In this document: positions 18,182 to 26,027 of the stretch, one piece after another
Layout: each line of letters begins with the position of its first letter
Position numbering within the stretch: the first letter of the stretch is position 1
NCBI GenBank assembly: GCA_964458645.1
Contig: CAYWJU010000002.1
Coordinates: forward strand, 1-64,000
Direction of reading: 5' to 3'
DNA: 64,000 nucleotides
DNA from: DAORHV01 sp964458645
GTDB lineage: Bacteria > Patescibacteriota > Gracilibacteria > Peribacterales > Peribacteraceae
Position numbers and translations under genes: made by a program
Notes under the pieces: model-generated
What the model was told of the DNA's origin: nothing
What the model saw: the letters and a program-made list of their open reading frames with translations, nothing else
Database searches by the model: none

Positions 18182-20938
18182 ATGGAACATCTCTTCACTT
18201 CATTCTTCCGCTCCACTGCAGCTGGAAGCTTCAAGGAGCACCGGATGGTGTTCCAGACTGCAACTCCCGAGACGCGCTTTAACACGACCACCGAGGTCGA
18301 TGGTGAGAAAGCACGCATCGAGGCTTTGATTCGCGAGAACCCAGATCCGGCAACCACCGCTGGAGCCACGGCCCGCACCGAGTTGCGCACCATGCGCACC
18401 CGCGCCTTCCTCGAAGGATATACGGACAACTCCGTCCGCGATGCCGCCCGCAACGCTGTGAACCAGCTGCAGGCCCTGTCCGACAGTGCCTCCGATTCTC
18501 GCACCGAGGTTGCGAACGAAACGACTCGCCTAAAGGACCAGCGCAGCGAAATCATCAGCGCGGTCAACCTCAACCACGATACCGGTATCACGCTTGCCGT
18601 TGGCAAGATGAAGGAAGCTTCCGACAAGCTGAAGGTGCTCGGCACCAATGCCAGCCCGGAGGCCGCCAAGCTCAACCGCTTCGCGCTGACCACAATCCTC
18701 CGCGAGCACGTGAAGGCCATCCAGGACATGGCCACGACCGGCAAAATGAAAATCGAAGGAACCACCGAAGTCGCCATCACTGGAGCTCCGCTCACCGAGA
18801 CTCAGAAAGACAAGCTCACCAAGCCGTACTCAAATTTCACGGCTGCTGAAGTCGGCGCCAACACCGGTGGTGCCAAGGAGCAACTTGGACGCGGTTATCT
18901 CCGCGGCAAGGGTGCTACTGAGGCAGGCAATGATTACACCCTGAAGGCTACCGTCGCCGGTGCTACCGTCGACGTCGCGAAGTACTCTTGGGACGCTGCA
19001 GGTAACAAGTGGACCGTTCAGTTTATCAACGCCATTCCACCCGCCTTGGGTCCGGCAGCCGATGTTGCTGCAGCTGGGCCGATCCCGGCTATTGCTGGTG
19101 CACCGCCGGAAGTTGCTGCCATTCTCGTTACGCAGAACGACATCCTCGATAAGATGAAGAACGGTGTTGCTATCGCTGCTCCGGACGCCAACAAGCTTGG
19201 CGACGTCATCCGCGATGCAAACGCCGGAGAGAGTGGCTTGGCTAATGCCAAGTCCGAAGCGCTCGATAAAACGCAGCGCGATTACGTCGAAGTGGACTTC
19301 AGCCAGGCCGTGCGCCGCGTGGAAGTCGCCCGCGATGCCGCCGGCACCCCGGAAGGCAAGGTGCGTGCGATCCGCGATGAAATGGATCGTGCCGGTCCGG
19401 CTCCGAAGGGTCTGCGTGTCATGGCCAACGAGCGCCGCGATGCCATCTGGACGGAAATCAAGAACCTGTCCGATGCTCCGGTCCGTGCTTCGAACTACGT
19501 CGCATTGGTCGACAAGCTCCAAAATCAGCTCCTCGCCGTCGGCGCCGGCCTCCGCGACAAGGAAGTCGCCTTCGGTCTCCGCACTGCTCCGACCACCGCA
19601 CCAGTCACTCCTCCAGCAGGCGTTGACTCTCTCCCAGTTGCCGAGCGCGCCCCTGTGGAGGCTTTCAACAACTTCTTGCGCGACAACGCCGTGGTCAACG
19701 CTCTTACCGATGTCGAGACGACGCGCAAGCCGGCAATCGACGCCATTGTCGCCCAGCTGCCGACCCTCACGACCGATGGTCAGCGCAAGCTCGGCCGCGC
19801 CGCAGTCGAGGCCAAGATGACTGCCAAGGGATACACCGTTACCGCACTCGAATTCTCTCCGGCTCGCCTGGAGATCCGCCGCACTGCCGAGGCCGCTCCG
19901 GTCACTCCGGAGATCACGACCTTCTTGGGCACCGAGACCGAGCGCAACACGTTGCGTGACGCTCTCCGCACCAACGTCGCCACTCCGGATGCTCTCCCTG
20001 TTCGCAATGCCATTACCGCATTCCAGGGTCGCCTCGCCGCTGTTCCAGAAGGCCAGCGTGCTGCTGCAGTCGCCCGTCTGAACGAAACCGTTCGTGTTCC
20101 GGCCACCGCCACCACCGACGGTCTGGAAATCGCCATCAACGGCACCAACTTAGAGGCTCGCCGCATCAACCGTGCCGGCACCACGCTACCTCCGGCTCCT
20201 GAGCGCAAGGAACGCGCCGAGCGCATGAGCGAGTTCATGAAGATTCTCATCGAACTTATCCGCGCCCTGCTCCAGATCGAGCAGCAGCGCACGACGGTCA
20301 TGGCCCGCGGTGTCGAAGCACAGATGAAACTTGCAGCACAGATCGAGGCTCAGATGAAGGCCTTGCCGCCTGCCGGTCGCCGCGACCCGACTCAGGAGCA
20401 ACAGTTCAACAAGATGCGCAACGATTTGAACCGCGTACAGGGTGAACTCGCAACGTTCCGCAAGCAGCGTGAAGAGAGCATTGCCAAGGCAAATGCTGCC
20501 ATCGCCCGCCGGCCGAATAACACGCTGGTCGTGGAAGCAGATGCCGATATCCGCCGCCCGGTCCGCGTGTGCGTACGCCGCGGTGTGAACCTTGCCGACG
20601 CGGGTGTCTCTGCTCGCGTCAGCGCCGACATCAACTTCGTCCGTGCAGACAGCGGCTTGCCTCTGGTTGCCACCACGTCTCCCAGCGCAGCTGCTCCGAC
20701 ACGCGTCGTTCCGACCACGGCCTTCTACGTCGGTTCCGTGAACATCGACAACCGCGCTACCACGACCGCTACCATCACCAACAGCCCGGGTGCTCGCATC
20801 GATGCCAGCTCCACCGCTCGCACCGATGTCACTCCTCCGGCTCCGCGTGTGACTCCGGTCGTTCGTACCGACGCTCCGCCACCTCCTCCGCGCGTTACGG
20901 GCACGGGCAGGCCAAACCCAGGAAGCCTGAACGGCTAA
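18182..20938 (+). CDS. Large Ala-rich protein with the EHRM N-terminal motif, 918 aa
   Basis: No family recognised. Residues about 15-27 (GSFKEHRMVFQTA) carry the shared motif. The body is mostly helical and rich in Ala, Thr and charged residues. Around 680-770 there is a strongly predicted coiled coil (AQIEAQMKALPPAGRRDPTQ...). The C-terminus is a Thr/Pro-rich, low-complexity tail ending PPPPRVTGTGRPNPGSLNG. There is no classical signal peptide or membrane helix. The gene lies between the 111-aa gene and the transglutaminase-like gene, and a hairpin at 20981-21016 follows it. A scaffold or structural role is inferred. Confidence 0.8.
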   Translation: MEHLFTSFFRSTAAGSFKEHRMVFQTATPETRFNTTTEVDGEKARIEALIRENPDPATTAGATARTELRTMRTRAFLEGYTDNSVRDAARNAVNQLQALSDSASDSRTEVANETTRLKDQRSEIISAVNLNHDTGITLAVGKMKEASDKLKVLGTNASPEAAKLNRFALTTILREHVKAIQDMATTGKMKIEGTTEVAITGAPLTETQKDKLTKPYSNFTAAEVGANTGGAKEQLGRGYLRGKGATEAGNDYTLKATVAGATVDVAKYSWDAAGNKWTVQFINAIPPALGPAADVAAAGPIPAIAGAPPEVAAILVTQNDILDKMKNGVAIAAPDANKLGDVIRDANAGESGLANAKSEALDKTQRDYVEVDFSQAVRRVEVARDAAGTPEGKVRAIRDEMDRAGPAPKGLRVMANERRDAIWTEIKNLSDAPVRASNYVALVDKLQNQLLAVGAGLRDKEVAFGLRTAPTTAPVTPPAGVDSLPVAERAPVEAFNNFLRDNAVVNALTDVETTRKPAIDAIVAQLPTLTTDGQRKLGRAAVEAKMTAKGYTVTALEFSPARLEIRRTAEAAPVTPEITTFLGTETERNTLRDALRTNVATPDALPVRNAITAFQGRLAAVPEGQRAAAVARLNETVRVPATATTDGLEIAINGTNLEARRINRAGTTLPPAPERKERAERMSEFMKILIELIRALLQIEQQRTTVMARGVEAQMKLAAQIEAQMKALPPAGRRDPTQEQQFNKMRNDLNRVQGELATFRKQREESIAKANAAIARRPNNTLVVEADADIRRPVRVCVRRGVNLADAGVSARVSADINFVRADSGLPLVATTSPSAAAPTRVVPTTAFYVGSVNIDNRATTTATITNSPGARIDASSTARTDVTPPAPRVTPVVRTDAPPPPPRVTGTGRPNPGSLNG

Positions 20939-20980
20939 CAGCGGTCGTCACTTCAAATCGATCTCTCTAGAGAAGTACGG

Positions 20981-21020
20981 AAGGGACCGACCGAGTGCAA
21001 ACTCGACGGTCCCTTTCTCT
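20981..21020 (+). terminator. Hairpin after the 918-aa gene
   Basis: AAGGGACCG...CGGTCCCTTT with an inner CGAGT-gcaa-ACTCG stem, 20981-21016, then tctcttctc. It may be a partial terminator that lowers transcription of the next gene. Confidence 0.6.
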
Positions 21021-21053
21021 TCTCACTCCACACAAAAACACACAAACATTTCC

Positions 21054-23291
21054 ATGCCGCCGAACGGACCAGATGCTTCCGGCCACAACTACGAAGTTCG
21101 GATTCCGAATGATTTCGAGCCGATCAGTCCAGATGTGACCGATCCGCGTGAAGTCGCCCGCTTGCAGTCGTTGCGCATGCAGCGCTACTTGCAATCCGAG
21201 CGCGGCAGCGAGGTGCGCGGCAGCTGGCAGGCCACCGAGTTTACCGACGGCCATGCTTGCAGCACCGGCGTCATTTACGGCACCACCTACGATTTGCAGG
21301 TTCCTGCATCCGGCGATGCCATCGTGCAGAAACTGGAAAGCGGACGTTGGGTTCGCGTGAATTTCCCGACTGCCGACCGTGTTGCAAACTTCGGTTTGCA
21401 GATGAAAATTCAGGAACTTCGCAGAGCTATTACTGAGCGTCGCCCGGGTGGCACTGGCTCTACCCCAGACCGTCCGACTACCGAGCCGGTATCCGCAGAG
21501 ACAGTCAGGCGGCAACAAGACGTTGTTGCTGTTCCTGGTGGCATGAGCCGCTTGGTTCAAGTTGGCGAGACGTGGTACGACGTAGTCGCCAATTTCAATG
21601 GCAGCAATGAATTCTATGCCAATCGCGGCGGCAGCACGTACGAGCGTGTTACGCCTACCGGTGGCACGCTGAAGGCGCTGCAGACCGTTATCTCCGCGTT
21701 GCGTGCCCGATCAGAATTCCGTTCCGGCACCACGACCCCAGATCGTCCGGCAACCACGCCCGTCCGCCCTGCTCCTACCCCGGAGGTGGGACCGGTGACC
21801 GGAGCCAATGCTCGTGAGCGCGCCGTAAATACGGTATTGCGTCTCTCGTTCGGCGAGGGGATTGGTTTTACGCCCGACCGCGGTGCTATCGACCGTCATA
21901 TTGCACACAATCACATTGAAGATCCGGCCAACTACGCCCGTCACATTACGGCCGCCGCCGAAAACTTGCGCGCCGCAATCGGTACGCGCGCCGGAGCTCG
22001 CGGAACCGTCAGCGTGGATGGTCCGCGCTTGATATTCACCAGCCAGGCCGGAGATGTTCGCTTGGTCGCCAATGCCCAGTTTGTCCTGCGCGACGTCAAT
22101 CCGACTGCCGCCCGTTCGTACAGCTATGTCATCGACCAGGGGCCCTCGGCCGGTACGGAGGTACGCTATTCACCCAACGGCCCAACGTCGCTGAATGCCG
22201 CTCAGCAGCGTCAGGTTGCCAATTACGACGTGTACGAAATCGCCGCACCGGGTGGTCGCACCATGCTGCAGATGTACGGTCGCGACGGCAGCTTGCGTCA
22301 AACATTGCTTGGCAGCGCTTCCGGCGGCAGTTTCTCGCCGAGCGAAGTCCGCTCCTACAGCGGCCAGGGCGATGTCCGAAACCCGCGCCCGAGCGTCATT
22401 CGCGCAATGAGTCCCACCACCGTGCGTCTGCCCTCGCGCGACGGCGCTGCCGTAACAACCGATTACAATCTGCAGCGCGGAACGCACTACATTCCGGAAA
22501 CCGGGCAGCCGGTCCGTTCGTATGCAGAGGCCACCGACCCGGCCGGACGCCGTCAGGCGCAACGCACCGAATACCGTAACTTGCTCGCCAGCGGTCGCAC
22601 GCGTGAAGCTGCCGATCTGAAGTCCCGTTTGGATGCTGATTTGAATGCGAACTTGAACAGCATCCAGGGTTGGATGCGTGGTTTGGTGACCGCATGCCGC
22701 GGCAATCCCAAGGCTATGACCGAAGCCGTTACCGGTATCATGACGTTTACCGCCCACATTCCCGGTGAGTGGCCTGGTACCGTGTCCGGTCGTGACCGTC
22801 CTGGTCAACGCGGAATCGATCTGCAAAGCCCCGAGCTCACGGTATTTCTCGGCGGCGGCCATTGCAGGGATTTCGCATACCTGTTGCAGCACTTAAACAA
22901 CATGGCGCAGGCGCAGTATCCGAATTTGCGCGGCGGCGCGACCATTGTGGCCGCATCGCACGACGTCCACGCCTCGGCGTACTTTATTCAAGAGGTGCCC
23001 AAGGCTGGCGGCGGAACCGGATACAAGTTGTGCAAAATGCACGTCATTGGGTACGAAGAAGGTCCGGTCGTGGACACTCCTGAGCAGGCTGCCCGCCAGA
23101 TTTGGGAGCGTGACAGAAGCAGTTTCTCAACGGCATACGATCACGCGCGTTCATCGTACGGCGGAGTACCTTCGGGCGACGGTGTTGTAATTTTCGATCC
23201 TCCGGCCAGTCCGACCGACAACGAAGCCGGATTCGGCTACACCGATTTCTCGGCCGCGGCGCGGTACATGTTGCGACCGATGCAACGCTAA
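21054..23291 (+). CDS. Repeat protein with a transglutaminase-like cysteine core, 745 aa
   Basis: Two similar N-terminal repeats (about 55-150 and 160-240), each ending in a Pro/Thr linker with TPDRPTT or TPDRPAT. A middle region of several beta-rich stretches follows. Near the C-terminus GGGHCRDFAYLLQHL (Cys604) fits the transglutaminase-core pattern GxCRDxA, and His639 in SHDVHASAYF follows at plausible distance. The third catalytic residue is not certain. The family includes cysteine peptidases and crosslinking enzymes. No signal peptide. Last gene of the operon, possibly processing or crosslinking its partners (inference). Confidence 0.7.
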   Translation: MPPNGPDASGHNYEVRIPNDFEPISPDVTDPREVARLQSLRMQRYLQSERGSEVRGSWQATEFTDGHACSTGVIYGTTYDLQVPASGDAIVQKLESGRWVRVNFPTADRVANFGLQMKIQELRRAITERRPGGTGSTPDRPTTEPVSAETVRRQQDVVAVPGGMSRLVQVGETWYDVVANFNGSNEFYANRGGSTYERVTPTGGTLKALQTVISALRARSEFRSGTTTPDRPATTPVRPAPTPEVGPVTGANARERAVNTVLRLSFGEGIGFTPDRGAIDRHIAHNHIEDPANYARHITAAAENLRAAIGTRAGARGTVSVDGPRLIFTSQAGDVRLVANAQFVLRDVNPTAARSYSYVIDQGPSAGTEVRYSPNGPTSLNAAQQRQVANYDVYEIAAPGGRTMLQMYGRDGSLRQTLLGSASGGSFSPSEVRSYSGQGDVRNPRPSVIRAMSPTTVRLPSRDGAAVTTDYNLQRGTHYIPETGQPVRSYAEATDPAGRRQAQRTEYRNLLASGRTREAADLKSRLDADLNANLNSIQGWMRGLVTACRGNPKAMTEAVTGIMTFTAHIPGEWPGTVSGRDRPGQRGIDLQSPELTVFLGGGHCRDFAYLLQHLNNMAQAQYPNLRGGATIVAASHDVHASAYFIQEVPKAGGGTGYKLCKMHVIGYEEGPVVDTPEQAARQIWERDRSSFSTAYDHARSSYGGVPSGDGVVIFDPPASPTDNEAGFGYTDFSAAARYMLRPMQR

Positions 23292-23331
23292 AGAGGGCGC
23301 ATACCACAGCTGAATTCTTTGGATCCTTCGC

Positions 23332-23360
23332 TTCCGGAAAAGCGCGTTTTCTGGTATACT
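23332..23360 (+). promoter_or_regulatory. Promoter of the 72-aa/312-aa pair
   Basis: TTCCGG (23332-23337), 17 bases ending GTTTTCTGG, TATACT (23355-23360). It is nearly the same as the promoter at 25741-25769. Confidence 0.7.
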
Positions 23361-23389
23361 GAAGAGGAATACTCATACACACCTCTCTC

Positions 23390-23608
23390 ATGAACGCTTC
23401 TGTGTTCCGCGACAAAATCAGCCATGCCGGGTACTTGCCGAGCGCGCTTGTTCATTACTTGGTCTCCGTTGCCGACACGCTCGAGCCCGAGGCTCGTGAG
23501 CGCATTGCCGGAAAGATCAACGCCGGTGCTGACAAGCTCATGACCGTTGCAGCAAAAGCCGCCGAACAGCTGACGTCTCTGGAGAAGAGTGCCAAGAAGA
23601 AGAAATAA
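23390..23608 (+). CDS. Small helical protein, 72 aa, paralogue of the 68-aa protein at 25796
   Basis: Starts MNASVFRDKI, then LPSALVHYLVSVADTLEPEARERIAGK, and a Lys-rich C-terminus (SAKKKK). The pattern FR.K...(M/L)P.A...YL...AD....AR...K matches the protein at 25796 along its length, so they are paralogues. No known family. Basic, soluble, probably a helical bundle. It precedes the 312-aa EHRML protein by 84 bases in a gap containing tandem AATCC-type short repeats. Confidence 0.8.
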   Translation: MNASVFRDKISHAGYLPSALVHYLVSVADTLEPEARERIAGKINAGADKLMTVAAKAAEQLTSLEKSAKKKK

Positions 23609-23692
23609 CAACTAAAAAATCCGAAATCCAAAATCCAAATTTCAAAAACGATTGAAGATTGACTATCCGTGATTCCAATACCCACATCGATC

Positions 23693-24631
23693 ATGAACAC
23701 GCATTTCTCCGAACACCGCATGCTTGCACAACGCGTTCCCGAATCGGGGCGCCGTGCCGAGTTGCCCGGTATCAATGAATTGCAGGACGTGCTTTCCGGT
23801 CTGCAGAAGACCGCCAACGACTTCCTGCGAAACGCGCTGACTCCGGAAAATCGTGCCAAGATCAACGGCGTCGTAGAAGGATTCAATAAGGAATTCAGCC
23901 AGATCACCAATCAGGTGATGTCCGAGATCCGTCGCGATCTTCCCAAGCTTGGCGAGTTTTTCCGCTTGGGCGGCCGCAGCGGAACCGAGGCCGGTCGTTA
24001 CACGTTCGACAATCACATGGGTCGCCTGCAGCGCTTGCTCGCAAACGGCGAACGCCGCGAATACACGCTTCCTGCCGACGAGAGCGCCAGCGTCTCGTAC
24101 GAAGACGACGAGGGAAACGTGGACGTGCTGGATCTGGAAGGTTCGGATGAAGAGTCTTTTGCCTCGCCCTCCACCACGTTCGTTATCGATACCGCCGGCA
24201 TGCAGCGGATCCTGAGCGAGAATCTTGCCCAGGACCAACGCTTGAGTGCCGAGCGCACGCGCGTACTGACGGATTCCGCAAGCAAACTGGAGGCATTGCG
24301 GGCAAATATTCTGTCGAATCCGCGCACTGCAGTTCCGGCAACTACGCCAAGCACCGATACCGCTCGTACCAACTTGCAACCGCTACCAGGTGAGACTCGC
24401 GAACAGCAGCGCACGCGTTTGGAGACCGCACTTGCCACTGCCCGTACCGCATTCGATGCACAGAAAGTCATCGTCGATCGCCTGGTCGCAGCTGGTTCTG
24501 CAACTCCTGCTGAAACGCTCAGAACCGAGCGTCAAAAGCTCATCAAACTTGAGCAAGACGTCATCGGTTTCGAAGGACAAATCACTGCTCTCCGCGGAGA
24601 ACGCGTGAGTGATACGCCGCAGCCGATCTAA
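23693..24631 (+). CDS. Protein with the EHRML N-terminal motif, 312 aa, paralogue of the protein at 26028
   Basis: Starts MNTHFSEHRMLAQRVPE; the ATG at 23693 is preferred over a GTG 24 bases upstream because this puts the motif at the very N-terminus. Residues 20-100 are helical and include SEIRRDLPKLGEFFRLGG, matching LRKLVPSLGSYVSLGG in the 26028 protein. An acidic middle (SVSYEDDEGNVDVLDLEGSD), a Pro/Thr linker and a coiled-coil C-terminus follow. No signal peptide or known domain. Paired with the 72-aa gene. Confidence 0.8.
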   Translation: MNTHFSEHRMLAQRVPESGRRAELPGINELQDVLSGLQKTANDFLRNALTPENRAKINGVVEGFNKEFSQITNQVMSEIRRDLPKLGEFFRLGGRSGTEAGRYTFDNHMGRLQRLLANGERREYTLPADESASVSYEDDEGNVDVLDLEGSDEESFASPSTTFVIDTAGMQRILSENLAQDQRLSAERTRVLTDSASKLEALRANILSNPRTAVPATTPSTDTARTNLQPLPGETREQQRTRLETALATARTAFDAQKVIVDRLVAAGSATPAETLRTERQKLIKLEQDVIGFEGQITALRGERVSDTPQPI

Positions 24632-24651
24632 GGAAATTGATTTGTTCGTAG

Positions 24652-24757
24652 CGGCGATTCCATAATCGCCGCGTCTGTGTTTGGCATTCGTCGCGAATAG
24701 GGATTCGCGACTACAGGGGTGATTGTTTTTTCCCACAACAAAACTGTGGGAGAGCAC
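24652..24757. repeat. Cluster of three hairpins after the 312-aa gene
   Basis: GCGGCGATT...AATCGCCGC, TCGCGAAT...GATTCGCGA and CCCACA...TGTGGG follow each other. None has a proper T-tail on the plus strand. They separate the 312-aa gene from the convergent cassette 4. Confidence 0.5.
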
Positions 24758-24826
24758 CACAGCGTTCTTATTTAGAGTCAGGCGTTCTTACGCGCCTTTC
24801 TCCCGCATAAGTGCGGTTGTCCGTCG

Positions 24827-25390
24827 TCAGGCGGCCGTGGCGTAGCGCGTGGAGTGGTGGTGCCACTCGCGCATGGCCGGCAGCTTGGTGAAGACGGGGT
24901 TGGAGGTGAGGTTGATGAACAGGTCGTACGTCGGCAGCGTCGCGGAGGCGTAGTACTTCTCGGTGCCGTGGTTCGGGACGATCGCGCTGACCCACAGGGG
25001 GTCATACACGAACGTCCGTCCGCACTTGCACCGGTAGTACCAGCATCCGGTCGTGCTGCTGTAGTACGTGTCCCCGCAGAGACGGTAATAGCGGAGTTCC
25101 GTGTTCACGTAGTACGTGGAGCTGTAGGTGTAGCCGGGGACGATGTCGTACGTGGTTTCGACGAGGTTCCACCGCCGACCCACCGAGTCGCTGAAGTACT
25201 CGGTCTTGGTCTTGGTGTTGCCCCAGCCGGACACGTAGATGTCGTACGACGACCACTTGGTGTAGTTGGTGCGCACGTAGTCGTAGTCGTAGGCGCGGTA
25301 GCTGTAGACGGTCTGGGCCTTGGCATCAGTCGGGGTCATCATGGCGAGGCCGGTAAAGGCCATGATGATCGCCAGCGCGGGATTGCGCAT
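24827..25390 (-). CDS. Small Tyr-rich secreted protein (cassette 4)
   Basis: 187 residues. Signal peptide MRNPALAIIMAFTGLAMM with cleavage likely after DAKA. The mature part is strikingly rich in Tyr, Thr and Ser (VYSYRAYDYDYVRTNYTKW) with a cysteine cluster LCGDTYY..TGCWYYRCKCGRTF that could be disulfides or a metal site. No family known to me. The ATG at 25390 is set by an SD (AGGAGA, complement of 25397-25402). The frame continues upstream only through the structured leader. GC-rich codons as in the other cassettes. Confidence 0.78.
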   Translation of the reverse strand: MRNPALAIIMAFTGLAMMTPTDAKAQTVYSYRAYDYDYVRTNYTKWSSYDIYVSGWGNTKTKTEYFSDSVGRRWNLVETTYDIVPGYTYSSTYYVNTELRYYRLCGDTYYSSTTGCWYYRCKCGRTFVYDPLWVSAIVPNHGTEKYYASATLPTYDLFINLTSNPVFTKLPAMREWHHHSTRYATAA

Positions 25391-25687
25391 TGGAAGTCTC
25401 CTGGTTTCTGGTAGTAGTAGCTGTTGAGATGCTCCCCCAACACACCCTGCTTCATGTAGTTCCACTGACTCTCCCGCTTGCGCGGCAGTGGAATGCACAT
25501 GACGCGTGGCGCGGTAAGGGCCCCTGGTGGGGCACGTCTTCTGGATTCCCGGGCTCTGCAGCCCGAGTAAGACGCCCCCTGGTTGGAAACAGGGTGGTTG
25601 GAGGACTTGCCCAAGCCAAAAGGCCGGGGCGGATGGTGTCAAAGAACGCGAACTTGCCTAGAGTACCACAAACTTGTCATAAGTCAA
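25391..25687 (-). promoter_or_regulatory. Promoter and long structured leader of cassette 4
   Basis: Minus strand: TTGACT (complement of 25682-25687), 16 bases, TACTCT (complement of 25660-25665). The leader of about 265 bases can form several stems, including GGGGCGTCTT with AAGACGTGCCCC enclosing CGGGCT-gcag-AGCCCG, and TTCCACTG with CAGTGGAA. No riboswitch family recognised. Confidence 0.55.
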
Positions 25688-25740
25688 CAATACTAGACAT
25701 CCGTAAACAGCTCTTCTGCAAGCCCGAAACTGGCCCTGGT

Positions 25741-25769
25741 TTCCGCAAAGAGGGGTTTTCTGCTATACT
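25741..25769 (+). promoter_or_regulatory. Promoter of the 68-aa/383-aa pair
   Basis: TTCCGC (25741-25746), 17 bases ending GTTTTCTGC, TATACT (25764-25769), 27 bases before the start codon. Confidence 0.7.
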
Positions 25770-25795
25770 GATCTGATTCTTTACACAAAAAACCC

Positions 25796-26002
25796 ATGTC
25801 TGCAGCCGCATTCCGCAAGAAGCTCCAGGGTATGACGTTCATGCCCGCCGCATTTATTCAGTACCTCCAGGCCGGCGCCGATGACATGACCGCCAAGGCC
25901 CGCGAGCAGGTGCTGGCCAAGTTTGGCCGTGCCGAAACGCTGGCCAACGCCGCGCTGAAGAAGTGCAGCAAGAAGGTCGCCGATATCCGCAATGCCGCGT
26001 AA
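25796..26002 (+). CDS. Small helical protein, 68 aa, paralogue of the 72-aa protein at 23390
   Basis: MSAAAFRKKLQGMTFMPAAF followed by IQYLQAGADDMTAKAREQVLAKF. It aligns end to end with the 72-aa protein without large gaps. Basic and helical, no membrane segment, no known family. It precedes the 383-aa protein by 25 bases. The repeated pairing of such a small protein with an ESRLL/EHRML protein suggests that the two products interact. Confidence 0.8.
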   Translation: MSAAAFRKKLQGMTFMPAAFIQYLQAGADDMTAKAREQVLAKFGRAETLANAALKKCSKKVADIRNAA

Positions 26003-26027
26003 CTGATTTTTGCTTTTCCTCATTTCC

